Below are positions 32,434-45,500 of a DNA stretch of 64,000 nucleotides, piece after piece. A program made the translations under genes and the position numbers. The notes below the pieces were generated by a model that was not told where the DNA came from, ran no database searches, and saw only the letters and a program-made list of their open reading frames with translations. Where the stretch lies: positions 1,364,001 to 1,428,000 of the forward strand of contig NW_026946671.1 of the NCBI RefSeq assembly GCF_035222485.1. The letters run 5' to 3'. Within the stretch, counting starts at the first letter, position 1, and every line of letters begins with the position of its first letter. This DNA is from Podospora pseudoanserina (taxonomy: Eukaryota > Ascomycota > Sordariomycetes > Sordariales > Podosporaceae).

Positions 32434-33123
32434 GTTAGCTGTGATGGCGGTTGTGTGTGCGTGGTTGGTGGCTGGGTAAGAGAGAGTGGAAGGGTGGTAT
32501 GGTGTGCTGTTCGGTAGCCTTGGTTTGGTGGACATCTAGAAGCTGAATAGTTGATTCTCTTGAACGGTCAGGCGGGCGAATCGTCCGAGTTCGGATGGCA
32601 GATGTGGAAGGCGCATTTTGACAGAACAGCCGCCTTCAACAAACGTCATGGCATTCCAGTGGTGGCAGTGACGTGGTGACGGGTGGCACCAGAAGGCAGG
32701 GTGTTGACTCCGGGTGTGCGGCTCTGTGCGAGGTTAGGTCAGGGAAGCGAGCTTGTGGGCTGCCTCGGATTGTTTGCTGGATTAGGGGTTGATTGTTTCA
32801 CGGAATGGCGGCCTTGTTTGGCGAGTATCTGGTGTTCTGTTTTGCATCACGGGAGGGAACCTGGGTAGGAGGGAGACGCAGGAAGCTTGCAGAGTAGAGC
32901 TCACTGCTTGTCGAGGTTGAAATAGACTGCGAGAGGGCTTTCAAAAGAAGGACGATATCTCAAACAATCTGGTGAGCACCTGGCAAGTCAAGAAGGTATC
33001 TAGAGCCCGTTCCACATATTCTACAAAATTCAGCGTGGGTTTTGACAAAATTACATCCACCACAGAGGAAAGAAATAAACAGCAATTCCCACCATAACAT
33101 ACATACATTCTACTCCCGTTCCA
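32434..33123. other. Intergenic: promoter of the secreted protein and 3' end of GPI10
   Basis: No supported gene or repeat. Confidence 0.5.
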
Positions 33124-35179
33124 TCACAACTCATCTTTACTTCCCCCATCCACCACCTCCCCACCGCCATCAGGATAAACCCCCGTGTCCCAAACAACCA
33201 ACCTCCCACCCCTCCTCCAATCCTCATTAACAAGCCCATTCCATCCCTCCCAAACCTTTTTCATCTTCACCCCCATCTTTTCTCCGTCACCCCCAAAAAA
33301 CTCCCCCAACACCCCCTCAATCCCCTCAAAACCAACCACAAACCTCGGTATCTCCTCCCCTTTTCTCCCGTCACCCCCATCAAAAAACTGCGGCCACATC
33401 TCCCGCCTCAGAAACACCCCCCCATACTTCCCCGTCTCCGCATCCTCCGCGTAAAACCTATCCGCCTCGTCAAGATAGTTTTCCCGTTCAGGCGTCCCCG
33501 GAGCAGTATGCAACGGCGGCTCACAGGTCAACGCCCTAGCCCTCAGCCCAGGCCAGATAAGATGCGACCTCCACGGTGTCGTGTGACAGGGGGTGAGGAA
33601 CAGGGCGAATAATTCCTTTTGTTCCTGTGGGGGAGCACTCAAAGAAAGGGAGTCAGGGTGGAGGCGCTCGTATTCACTTCTCAAGAAGGAAAGGACAGAG
33701 ATGGGCGCGGGCTGGTGGAAGAGGGAGAGATACCCCGCGAGGAGGAGGTTGATGGAGAGGATGTTGGCGAGGAAGATTTTGTGGCGCAGCACCAAAGGTT
33801 TGGATGGGGTGGTGGGAGGGGTGGTGAAGAAGCTGGTTACGTAGGGTGCTGCGAGGATGTGCAGGATGGGGAGGAGGGGGTAGATGAAGCGGACTTCTTT
33901 GTGGGAGATTAGGGAGAGGATGGTGATCATGCCTATGAGGGCAAAAGACAAAGTCTTGAGGGTGTTGGATGAGGTGGTGGAGAGGAATGTTGGACGGGCA
34001 GAGAGGAGGGTGGTGGGTTTGGCGGAGGTGAGGGTGGCTTTGTAGATGCCCAGCAGGGCAAAGGGGAGGAAGGTGGTGGTGAGGAGAGGAATGCCCTGGG
34101 AGAGGTAATAGTGCCAGGGCATCCGGCCGTAAAAGACGGCGACGGACTGGGACATGTTGAAGTAGAGCCATTTGTAAGGAGGGAAGGTCCAGAAGCCAAA
34201 GTAGAGGCGATCAGAGACGACCGAGATAGCGAGGGCAACGGAACCACAGAGGACGGTTTCTCTGAGGAGGGCAGGGAAGGTGGTTTGTGTGATGGGGGAC
34301 TGGCCGTCGAGAGTGAGGCGGGTGAGGGTCAGGGCGATGATGCCAAGCCAGATGAAGAGGTTTGTTGGGCGAAGGAGGACGGCGATGGCTGCTAGGAAGA
34401 GGGATGTTCTCAAGCTGTTGAGTCTCCCTTTTTGCTTCAGGCGCTCTTCTTTGGTTTCCTTGGCATCTGCAAGGAGCTCCCAAGGCCAGTAGGAAAGAGC
34501 AGCAATGGTGAGGGTTGTCTCGAGAGAGTTGGAAAATGTTCTTGTTGAGCAGTACCACTGCCAGGGATTGAGAACGGTCATCCACAACTACATTCATCGT
34601 TAGATACGCCCCGGTAATTCAGATGAGTCGGGATGCTTACAGCAGCCCATGGAGCATAACTCTCCCTCCCATAGACATCCATGGCCAGCTTCCACGTGTA
34701 AAAGTCTCCCAAGGCAGCAAACACAGACTGCAAAGCCCCTGGCAAAACCACCAACATGGAAGCGATGAAGGGTGGAAACAAATGCATGGCACTCATGACA
34801 GTCTCGGCAAGCTTGTACGCGGCGCCAAATACGGCTGGGTGAAGTGAAGACCGTAGTTGATATTCCCATTCCTGACCATATCAGTCAGCACATGGTTCTC
34901 ATCAAATCCAATGAGAGAAAATACCCAAGTTATCCAAGCACCACTGCCTTCCCCAAAAGCCATCCTCCACGCCGGCTCCAAGGCCTGGAAATATTCATCT
35001 GGTTGAAAGAATGTCTTGACAAAAAGAGAGTTGATGAACCGAAATGCCAGCAACACACTGAGAATATCCCCGACTTGAGCAGCCGCGACCTGCGCGTGCA
35101 CCCTGCCATCTTTCTCGGCTGGCTTTTCTATTCTCGGCCCTGGGGGTTTCTTGACAGTATCTTTCTCCATCTTGACCAT
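33124..35179 (-). CDS. GPI10: GPI mannosyltransferase 3 (Gpi10/PIG-B, GT22)
   Basis: Exons in transcript order: 35179-34925, 34871-34641, 34587-33124; two 53-bp introns; 649 residues. ATG 35179 is the first ATG in frame. The luminal GT22 loop reads [19 protein letters not shown], then [20 protein letters not shown] created across the first splice, the signature of Gpi10/PIG-B. About ten hydrophobic segments follow, with [32 protein letters not shown] and [20 protein letters not shown] as further family blocks. The enzyme adds the third mannose to the GPI precursor in the ER lumen. The hydrophilic C-terminal region is extended and ends exactly in SKDEL, an ER-retrieval-like tetrapeptide. Shares a divergent promoter with ornithine aminotransferase. 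Confidence 0.93.
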
Positions 35180-36204
35180 CAAACACGACTCGTCAAGTGT
35201 AGTTCTCGACGAAGTTCAGGGGCCGCACCTAATCTCATTCAAAGTCGCGTCAACTGTCGGTCAGACAGACAGAGCTGCTTGCCATCTGGCAGCTCTGACA
35301 CGGAGCACCCCTACAGCTGATTGGTTCCCCCGCAGCCCTACCAAGCTTGCTGCGGTAATCAAGTGACCCACAATTGGCTGAAAGCCCAAGAGATCCCTGC
35401 ATTTCCCACCGCCCGCCCCTCCCCCGCTGGAACCACAGCATCACAGCAATGGATGGATGACACCTTCTATCTATCTATCTATCTTTGATTCTGAAAGATA
35501 TCCGGTATCGGGAATGTATTGTGTCTGAGTACCTATCAAGTTTTAAGCTTCCAGTTTGTATGAATAATATCGCCACTTCCATGACAGGCCACACCCCTAG
35601 TTTCATGAGCTGAAAGACCCCGGACCTGTCACACTTTAAAGGAAGGTTACAAGACCTTTCGTGATAAAAGCGGTTTCCTTCGGCATGCTTTTTGCGGGAC
35701 TGTCCAAGGATGCTGGGCCCACGTGAGGTGTTGTGAGCGTCTTGGGACTATCTGACTTGCACTTAGAGGTATAGTGTCGTTCGGTGGAATTGCATGATTG
35801 CAACGGCAAACACCTTCCGAAGCGGAGGTAGTGTAGGTTTGGGAGGGTGAAGGTAGGGAGAGGCAGGGTGAGGCGGGTTTTATATATATTCCCCTCTTTT
35901 TTCTCTGCGATTGTTTTCTTTGTTTTCCCATTGCCTTCTTCTGCTTGAAATCTACATACATTAGTACCAATTGGCCATCCAAGGTTTTGTTGGAATTTCA
36001 TAAAGGTGGCGTAGTTTTGACAACGCTTTGTTTGTTCTTACACCGCTGATTTAATCTCCTCCCAGCGGGCAAACTTACCTTCTTGCCTACTACTTTGTCT
36101 GTCTGTCTGTCTTCCCATCTACCGTCATATCTTGCCTACCTTTGAACAACCGCCAATTCAACAACCAATTCACCCAACCCCCAATACCACGAACAATTCC
36201 AACC
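35180..36204. promoter_or_regulatory. Divergent intergenic region, GPI10 and ornithine aminotransferase
   Basis: No gene. Holds both promoters. A (CTAT)n run at 35466-35485, a TATATATATT box at about 35881-35890, and a CTGTCTGTCTGT stretch near 36098 are visible; the last 100 bp before 36205 are CAA/CCA-rich leader. Confidence 0.5.
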
Positions 36205-37612
36205 ATGGCCCCTCACGCCTCCTCCTCCTCCACCACCACCACCACCAAACCAACCGACCCCTACCACGCCTCCTCCACCACAACAGCCATCACAACAGAA
36301 AACACCTACGCAGCCCACAACTACTCCCCCCTCCCCATTGTCTTCGCCCGCGCCTCGGGCTGCCACGTCTGGGACCCCGAAGGGCGCCACTACCTCGACT
36401 TCCTCTCCGCCTACAGCGCCGTCAACCAAGGCCACTGCCACCCCGCCCTCATCAAAGCCCTCACCGACCAAGCCGCCCGCCTCACCCTCTCCTCCCGCGC
36501 CTTCCACAACGACGTCTTTCCCCAGTGGGCCAAGAAGGTCAAGGACGTGTTTGGGTACGAGATGGTCCTGCCCATGAACACGGGCGCCGAGGCGGTCGAG
36601 ACGGCCATCAAACTGGCAAGAAAATGGGCGTACAAGGTCAAGGGGGTGGAGCAAGGGAAGGCGAGGGTGTGGAGTGTGGATGGGAACTTTCACGGGAGGA
36701 CGATGGTGGCGGTGAGTCTGAGTGTTGATCCGGAGAGTAGGGATAATCATGGGCCGTATGTACCGCTCATTGGGGCGAGACACCCGAGCACGGGGAAGGC
36801 GATTAGGTATGGGAGTGTGGAGGATGTGGAGGAGATACTTGGGGAGTTTGGGAAGGAGACGGCGGCGTTTATTATTGAGCCCATTCAGGGTGAGGCCGGG
36901 GTGGTGGTGCCGGAGGATGGATATCTCAAAAGAGTTCAGCAGCTGTGCAGGGAGTATAATGTGCTTTTGATTTGCGACGAGATCCAGACGGGGATTGCGA
37001 GGACGGGAAGGATGCTGTGCAGCGAGTGGGATGGGATCAAGCCGGATGTGGTGACGTTGGGGAAGGCGATCAGCGGGGGGATGTACCCTGTCAGTTGTGT
37101 TTTGAGCTCGAAGGAGATTATGGGGGTTATTGAGCCTGGCACTCACGGGAGCACGTACGGTGGAAACCCGCTTGGGTGCGCGGTTAGTATCAAGGCTTTG
37201 GAGCTGGTCGAAGAGGAAGGCTTAGTCGACAAGGCCCAGAAGCTGGGGGAGATTTTCAGGAGCGAGATCAGAGGGTTCAACAGCAAGATTGTGGAGCTGG
37301 TGAGGGGGAGGGGGTTGTTGAACGCGGTGGTGATTGATGAGAGCGAGACGAATGGGAGGACGGCGTGGGATTTGTGCATGTTGTTGAAGGAGAAGGGTGT
37401 TTTGGTATGTCTTTTTTTCGCCTCCCTTTCCTTTTCCGTTCCCGACAATGATAACTCACCACCATGCTGAACAGGCCAAACCGACCCACGGCAACATCAT
37501 TCGCTTCGCACCACCGCTGGTCATCACCGAAGATGAACTTAGAAGCGCCCTCAAGACCATCAAGGAGGCGCTGGAGGAGTTGCCAAATGCCACCAAGCAC
37601 GAGGCGCACTGA
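36205..37612 (+). CDS. CAR2: Ornithine aminotransferase
   Basis: Exons 36205-37404 and 37475-37612 (70-bp intron, GTATGT donor, GCTGAACAG end), 445 residues. The ATG at 36205 is the first in frame. A Ser/Thr-rich N terminus leads into [19 protein letters not shown]. Class III aminotransferase landmarks: [69 protein letters not shown], and the PLP lysine in [14 protein letters not shown]; the second exon supplies [14 protein letters not shown]. The enzyme converts ornithine plus 2-oxoglutarate to glutamate-semialdehyde and glutamate in arginine catabolism. No mitochondrial presequence is evident, as in other fungi, where the enzyme is cytosolic. The intragenic composition switch is extreme here: CTC/GCC/TCC codons at the start, GGG/GTG/TTG at the end. 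Confidence 0.97.
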
Positions 37613-38090
37613 TTATCATATCAGTGCGCCATGATCATGAGTCACTCGCCGCTCACCACCACCACAGACATCGCTTTTCAGAAAAATCCGGGGAAGGATC
37701 CTGCGGGGAACCGGGACGGCCTGAAGGAAGACCACCCGATTTGCTGGGGCAAAATGCGGGCAGGTGAAGAAGTCAGGGGGGAACCGGAATATGTTCCCTG
37801 GGATCATGACACATCTTTTTTTTTCAATGGGGTTTCCTTTTTGGATGTTTTGATACCACTATAAGCATTATTTAGATTGGGTAAAACAGCAGAGTTTGGC
37901 TCTTATGGTAGTATATGCATGGAAATGATACCGAGAGGTTTGCATCAAGGAGATTGTACTGGGCTGGGCTGGGCTGGGCTAGACTTGACATGAAGTCCAG
38001 AGGGGGTTTGATTGGATGGATGGATATTTGGGCAGAGAAGTACCAGAATAATACCAAGTCCCTGCCTAGTAGGATCAGTTGGATTGATTT

Positions 38091-38091
<1 letters not shown>

Positions 38092-38138
<47 letters not shown>
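38092..38138. repeat. (GT)n microsatellite
   Basis: About 23 uninterrupted GT units. Confidence 0.95.
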
Positions 38139-38139
<1 letters not shown>

Positions 38140-39048
38140 TGAAGTGGAAATGTGTTGGATGATTTGCCAGTGTCTTGATCGGAAATAATTTCCTGGAACC
38201 GGTGTCTTTTCGGCCGGTGAGTGGTGAGTGATGAGTTGTTCATTCGATCTGTTGCATATAGATGTTTGGCTAAGGGAAAAGTGATGTGACAAGTTCCACA
38301 TGTAGGTGCTCTCTACGCCCTGGTTGAGTGGGTGAGGCTGAAAGTAAGAGTGGGTAGAGTGTCGGGTTATGATCTACCTAGATAAGAGACAAGGTACACT
38401 CCAGTTGAATCTATGTGCATGATACTTCAGCACCCTGATGAGACGAGCTATTATGGGGTATTCCTGTTCCTGTCACGGGTTCTGGTGACGGATCCTCGAT
38501 GGAGGTCCGCAGGTAGATATTGTGTAACTTAACGCTATACAGTCGTCGGTCAGGGCAACTTTCTGACATGTCAATTTCCAACTGTAAAAGCTGCGAGTTG
38601 GTTTTTGCTATTCAGGGGATAGCATAACAGGCAGTGTAACAGAACAGTTGAGGGGACTGAACCTCTACTGGGTCAAATTATAGGCGATGTGTTACTTACC
38701 CCAGGGGTCCACATCAGTTATGAGCTGTTTTCTCTCACAAGGCAGAACCCAGCAATTGTCCAATCCCCACGGTCTAGCTGCTGTGTTGTCCTGTCGTGCA
38801 AGTTCAAGATCCATGCATACCTACACACCTACCCGCTACTGCTGCTGCTGCTGCCTTTTAGGCTTCCCTCCTCCCCAACCACCACACTACCTACATGTCC
38901 TTTTATCCAACAGGTACGGGTACACACACTCTCTGACACCACCATTGAGTCTCTGTTGCTGCTAAATCACACACAGTGTCCGTATTTTTTTCTAAAAGCT
39001 GGGTGTGCCTTTTTTTGCTTTTAGTGGTAGCCAATGAATAAGCCTCCG

Positions 39049-39093
39049 TCCGCCATCATCATCGTTTGCTGGGTAAACGATGATGATGGCGGA
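39049..39093. repeat. Perfect 19-bp inverted repeat with 7-nt loop
   Basis: Left arm 39049-39067 (TCCGCCATCATCATCGTTT), loop 39068-39074, right arm 39075-39093 exactly complementary. A (GT)n tract follows at 39099-39127. Could form a stable RNA hairpin or cruciform. Confidence 0.9.
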
Positions 39094-39244
39094 GCAGTTG
39101 TGTGTGTGTGTGTGTGTGTGTGTGTGTCATTGTGTCATTCGAGTGATATATTTCCCGTTTGGATTTGTTTCAATTAAGACCAGCGGCAGGCACGTGAGAG
39201 GTTACAGTCCTACCGTGCGTTGTCTACGTACATAACCATCCCAT

Positions 39245-39284
39245 CCATCCGCCCACCCACGAAAGATGGTGGTTGGGCGGATGG
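39245..39284. repeat. Second hairpin, 11-bp perfect stem extended by four pairs after one mismatch
   Basis: Arms 39245-39255 (CCATCCGCCCA) and 39274-39284, with the inner extension 39257-39260 pairing with 39269-39272. About 150 bp from the first hairpin. Confidence 0.7.
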
Positions 39285-42200
39285 GTAGTTGATAGATCAA
39301 ACTCAACAACGGATCGACTTGTCGGCCTTAAGCTACCTTATCGAACAATCTAACTCCGATGTGTGTGTGCGAGGTCGATGATCCGTCGGATGAACACTCC
39401 CCCCCCACCCCCAAAATTATCAAACGCTATCTTGTCTAGATTGAGAGGTAGCAGTGTGTATCTGTCTGTATGTAGAGTCGGAGCCGGGAAGGTGCACGAG
39501 ATCTGGGCTAGCGAGATGCAGGCCTGCGGATAGGGGTCGACATGTGTGGGAGGGAAAAAAATGCCCTGAGTGGCTTACAGCCGTGTTACCCTTCCTCTTT
39601 GGGACTTGCCGGATCACCACCACCACCACCACCACCACACCACTACAAAACACAAGCCAAAGGACAAGACATTTGGCAGCTGTTTTCCAAGGCCGGCAGT
39701 CCCTGTGCCTTGAACAAGAGTGCGGGGGGGTGGCCCACCACCAAAAAAAAAACCAAAAAAAGAAAAACAAGGACAAGCAACACGATTGTGCCCCCTTTTG
39801 ATAATCGATCGACGGATTGAGGAAATATGACGCTGGTGAAGAGAAGGGCCCTGATATGGAGGAACAAATAGACATTGTTTCACAAGCTCTATCCCATTGT
39901 ATCCGATGACCAGCACACCTGATAGAAAGGTGTCAATAATAATAACAATAGACGTCCGGAGGTGCATATGACAGAGTCATCTTCTTTCTGTCCTCAGACT
40001 TGGCTCCGTGCACGGATTCTTGGGATTGACCAGTGAGCAAGCTTCAAACAGCACGCGTGCGGTGGCAGGCAGTTGCTGAAGTTCTGGACAAACACATGCA
40101 GCGGCCAACCGGAAGACGCCATGCTCACACACATTAACATGTGGAAGATGTCAAGAGGAGGAGGTCGGACACGAAAGGGCGAAAGGGCGGGAAGATGGAT
40201 GGCTGCGCTAAGAGTCCCACCGACAACACCGATAAAGGATAAGGCAGGCCCCCGGCCCCCCTGTCCCCCTGCCCTGTCCGATAAACTGTTCGTTCGACAG
40301 CCTCACTCTCGGAGGCTGCTGTGTAAATGAGACAAACTTCCGGCAGGCCTGGTTGCTGCATGCGCCATCCACCCGTGTTTTTGGCTGGAGCCATAGAACG
40401 GGCAGCCACCGGCTTTTCAGTCAACCTGTGGTACGGAGTATTGAGCAAAAGCCAAAGACTGGCGTAGAAAGGCGCTAGAAGCAGAAGTTTACTAGAGATG
40501 GCGGAGCTGTGTCCAGATGTCCGATGCTGCTGGAGCTGATGGAGCTGGGCTGCTGGAGCATTGGAGCATGGAACAAGCTTGGAACCTCTTTGGTAATCGT
40601 TCCTAGCCGTGGTGCGTCGACGGCGCGGGCGTATTGACCACCTGACGATACCGCCGTGCCATTCCTCCGTGGCTCGTTTGGGTGGCCGCCCTTCTGTGTC
40701 CAGTGTCCATGTCAATCGGATGTGTGCCCTGGCTCCGCCTGGTTTGTGTTTCTCTCTTCTTGCAAATAAGAAGCTTGTATGACCATGACAGCAGCAATGG
40801 AACGGCTCACCAGCATCGACATCGATGCACCCCCCGATGCAGGTGAGAGGTGGTGTACATTATGGGTGGGGGGCAGCCGGTGACTGTGCGGGTGTCTTGT
40901 CTGGCTGTCTGTCTGTAACTCCACTGTGGAGGTGGAGCAGCCCCTCGACTCCCGGTTGGTCGATTCATCATGACGGGCTGCCTTGTAAGTGCAAGTCCGT
41001 TGTATTGAACGAGAGAAGAGAACCGGTTGTTTCATCTGGACCACACATGGGGGAAGAAGGGCGAGCTCGCCGTTTGTATCTTGTGTTGGTCAGTCATCTC
41101 GCCATTTTGAGGGCGCAAACGTGCTTAGCTCATCAGGATGGCCTCCGAAGGCGCAAGACGCAAGACCAGCGGTAAATGATGCAGATGGCGGTTCTGGCTT
41201 GTTCTGGCTTGTATCTGGGTTCAGGTGTTCGTCAAGGTTACAGAGCTCCAAACACTGTGAACACTGTGCTGTTATCGCGGGGCTTATCGTCCCAAATGCC
41301 GTTTTGGGTCCAGTCACGGGAGACAGCCGTGGCCTCCGGTCTCTCTCTCGACGTAACAGACTCGAGGTACCTGCAACGTACCCTGACGGCTGGTGGCCAG
41401 TGCATCGATACCTCGAACTACTTTTGAAGCATCACGAGCAGCATTCACTGCAAAACCCCTGCTTTTCTGCCGCTGCAGCACCCCCCAGCAACAGAAGAGG
41501 CCTGGCTCCATGTGCTGTGTCCGTATCGTCGTCACCCTCGTTCATTCACAGGTCTCTCCCAGGTTCCTGCCCTTTTTCTGCTGTTTCTCCCAACACCGCC
41601 CGTCTTTCATCTTCCCTCCTCCCTTTGTGCCCTCGCCCTCTGCGCTCTGTACTCTAGCCCGCCCCTTCTATTGTTGCGAAACCTGGGGAAATCGAGCTCT
41701 GGATCCTGCAGTCGATCGAGTCTGAGTCATTCAGTTGACTTTGGACGTCAGCGTGCCGCGGTGGAGCTAGCTTCCCCCAGCCTGACCCTACTGATAGCGA
41801 TAAACTCCCAGGCGCAGTAGTAGTAGCCTATCCCCGATCTACCATCACCATTCACCACTGCTCTTCCTCCGTGCCACTCCTCCAGTCTCTCTCTCTCTCT
41901 CTCACTCTCTCGGTCTCTCCTCACCGTCGCAACCGTCGGACCGCCGTTACCCCAGACTAGAAAGCCTGGGACCACCGCCGCTAACCACCAACTCTGCTGT
42001 GTCCGTCGACCGAGCCGGCTCTTCGCTTTCAACAAGTAGCTGCTGTAATCAGTCACCCACTCTATCCGCCACCCTTCCTGTCGGGGCACCCATCACCCAT
42101 CAACCTTTGCATCACCAACAAGCTTTCAAGACACCCAGTATAGTGGCTGTTGCGTCCCCGCGTGTCTCTTCGTACCCACAAAAGAAACTCTGCCCATTCT

Positions 42201-42533
42201 CTCCTCCCTCAGCTTTTGGAGCCGCTTCCACTTTCCTACACCACCCGACCTATCGGATATCTACCTTTCGGTCTCTCTCGTCCTCCAGTCCTGCGCTGTC
42301 CTATAGGCAACACTACCCTTGGCTTCTGCCTCACCCTTCCCCTCTTTCACCTTCGAGCGCCGTGCATATCAACTTTGTCACCCTTGGCCACATCCATAGC
42401 TGTCAACCGAGACCCACGAAGTATACATGTCGATCGAGCCTCCCGCCCACGTCTTTCGCATAGCATAGGCCCTCGGGCTCTCTTTTTCTTTTCAAGCCAG
42501 CTCCCCCGTGCTTGCCAACATCAGCAGGTAGCC

Positions 42534-45500
42534 ATGGTCGACAGACAGTTATCGTCCGCCTCGTCGAGGCGGCAAAAACAGCCAACCGATGGTGCCGTCG
42601 GGCAGTTCGTCATTGACAAGGAGATTGGAAAGGGCAGCTTCGCCCAGGTCTACTCTGGCCGGCACAAGGTTCGAACTCCCCATTTCTTTTGCGCCAGTTG
42701 ACCCCCCCGGGAAGAAAGACAGCGAGTTGCCTATCGGATGGCGTGCCGTGCTGCCAGATCAGGTGGAGTGGGAGTTGGACGTGTCTTTAATCTTATCGTC
42801 TCGGTTGCGCCGAATCCGCTAACATGGTCCCTACGATAGGTTACGGGCGCCCTGGTCGCCATCAAGTCCGTAGAGCTCAGTCGCTTGAACAAGAAACTAA
42901 AGGAAAACCTGTACGGCGAAATCAAGATCCTCAAGACGTTACGCCACCCACATATCGTTGCCCTTCATGACTGTGTCGAGTCGGCCACGCACATCAACTT
43001 GATTATGGAATACTGCGAGCTTGGTGATCTGTCGTTATTTATTAAGAAGCGGGAGAAGCTGATCACACACTCGGCTACCCGTGATATTGCCCGCAGGTAT
43101 CCCATTGAGCACAACCAGGGTTTGCACGAGGTTATCACCCGCCATTTCCTCAAGCAGCTCGCAAGTGCGCTCAAGTTTTTGAGGGAAGGAAACTTTGTTC
43201 ACCGAGATGTCAAACCACAGAACCTGCTGCTGCTGCCGTCGCCGCTCTTTCGGGAAACTCACCAATCGGCCAAGCAAATCTTGAGTGCTAGTTACGACTC
43301 GCTGATGCCAGCAGCAGGACTTCCGTCGCTGCCTATGCTCAAGCTTGCCGACTTTGGCTTTGCTCGCGTGTTGCCCTCGACGTCACTCGCTGAGACGCTG
43401 TGTGGGTCACCGCTCTACATGGCCCCTGAGATTCTCCGGTATGAACGGTACGATGCCAAAGCGGATCTGTGGTCGGTGGGCACCGTTCTGTACGAGATGG
43501 CGACAGGGAGACCTCCCTTTAGGGCCGGGAATCATGTGGAGCTGCTTAGGAAGATAGAAGCTGCTGAGGACCAGGTCAAGTTTCCTCGCGAGAGCGTGGT
43601 CAGTCCGGAGTTGAAGAGCCTCGTCCGAGCTCTCCTGAAGCGGAATCCCGTGGAACGGATCAGCTTCGCCGACTTTTTCAACCACACCGTCATCACAGGG
43701 CCCATCCCCAATCTCCACGAGGATGACCTCCCGAAGCCGGAACCACAGCAGGTGAAGGAGACAGTGCGGCCCGAAGGGTCACGGTCTCTATCACGTCGGG
43801 ATTCCCAGCGTGGCAAAGCGGCCACAGGCGTTCTGTCCTCCCCCAGGCCTCGGCCATCATCGCCACTGGCGACACCAATCGAGAAACCGAACCCACTGGA
43901 GCAAGTGCCAGGTCCTCGTGCTGGCTTGAGCTACTCGCCTGCTGGAGATGGGTTGGGAATTACCCGCCGGCCAGCTGTTCAGCCATCTACTTCAGCGCCA
44001 GCCCGCCCCGTCATGTACGTGGACCGCTCTCGAGCAAACTCGACCGCCTCGCAGAGACCACCACGAGAATCCATCGTGCCGGATCCTTCACAAACCCTTG
44101 CATCGCAACCTCGACCAAAGAGCAGGCCGACCAAGCCCCTGACAGAGGAGGAGAAGGCTGCTCAGGATGTTGCTTTGGAGCGTGACTACATCTTCATCGA
44201 CAAGAAGGGCGTGGAGGTCAATGCACTGGCTGACCAAATCTCCATGTACCCGCAATCGGTCCCCAAGTCGGGTCAGATTGTTCGGCGCGCTACCCAGCAA
44301 GGGCACCCAACATCAACGACTGGTGCTGTTTCCGCCCGAAACAGCCACCTTCGACAAGGGTCATATGACAAGCCACTCTCTAGCAGCCCCGGCTCGACAA
44401 CTTCTGCCATCTCCAAGGCAATTCAGGACGCCAGTCTTCGGCTTTTTGGGTTCAACGTGGCGCCTCATCTGCTCAGCAAGGGCCAGTCTCCGCCCCAGAT
44501 CTACAGCCCTTTCCCGGCATACCCGACGCCCTCTGCACCGGCCGGGCTGATCTCGGATGGGAAGCACACCACGCCGGTGGACGAGGATTCCCGCGTGGCC
44601 CAATGCATTGAGGATTGGGCCACCCGAAGCGATGTGGTCTATGGCTTTGCCGAGGTCAAGTACAAGCAACTTGTTCCATTGGCCCCTTCCATGGATTATG
44701 GCCTCGGCGGCGTTCCTGCCGACAAGATGGAGGAAGAAGATGGCCTCACCCTCGAGGCAACAGTCTCTCTATCAGAAGAGGCCCTGGTATTGTACGTCAA
44801 GGCGCTGTCTCTTCTTGCCAAATCCATGGACATTGCTAGCCTATGGTGGACACGCAAGAGCAGGTCGGACAACAGCAACAGCATCCACTCAGCCGCTCGC
44901 GACTCGGTTAACAGCCAGGCGTTGGCACTGAAGATCAATAGGGTGGTCCAGTGGATCCGGTCCCGGTTCAACGAGGTCTTGGAGAAGGCTGAGATTGTGC
45001 GGTTAAAACTCATCGAGGCTCAAAAGCAGCTTTCCGAAGATCACCCCAGCCACCCCAGCAATCATCAAACCGAGGTCGGCTCGGTGACGGGTGCCGAAGG
45101 AGTCATCCTTTCGCCAGGTATCAGCGCCGAGAAGCTCATGTACGACCGCGCTGTTGAGATGAGTAGAACTGCAGCCATCAACGAGATTGCCAGCGAAGAC
45201 CTCCCCGGCTGCGAGATATTCTATTCGACTGCGATTCGCATGCTCGAGGCTGTCTTGGATAGCGATGACGACCATCTTCCTAAGCGCAGGATATCAACCT
45301 CGTCTAGGGACGAAAAGGCTGAAGCTGCTGTCCGCGAGGACACCTCCGAGATGAGCAGCGAGGACAAGCAGTCTATTCAGAAGAGTGAGCAGATTTACCT
45401 CTTTTGTTTTGGTTACCGTACTAACAGCTTGCCAGTGATCCAGATGGTTAAAGCACGTCTCGCAAACCTCCAGAAGAAGATGCTTGCCATCTCTCGAGCT

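Larger units (their letters stand above)
37613..42533. other. 4.9-kb region without a supported gene, upstream of ATG1
   Basis: Frames up to about 220 codons exist on both strands but none shows family features or consistent codon use. It contains a (GGGCT)n run 37959-37980, (GT)n tracts, two hairpins (39049-39093 and 39245-39284), a CCA run near 39616-39641, and a pyrimidine-rich stretch with (CT)n at about 41888-41905. The right 0.6-1 kb, C/T-rich, is probably the ATG1 leader. A non-coding transcript is possible. Confidence 0.5.

Noticed and set aside
36136-37146. 336-codon minus-strand frame opposite ornithine aminotransferase
   Set aside because: Shadow frame created by the C-rich/G-rich codon bias of the real gene; the plus-strand product is unmistakable.
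40989-41657. 222-codon frame upstream of ATG1
   Set aside because: Begins and ends without family features; residue composition looks like translated C/T-rich leader DNA.
42150-42533. In-frame N-terminal extension of ATG1
   Set aside because: It has no ATG, only a TTG, and the residues are not Atg1-like; the ATG at 42534 is the first and fits the family.
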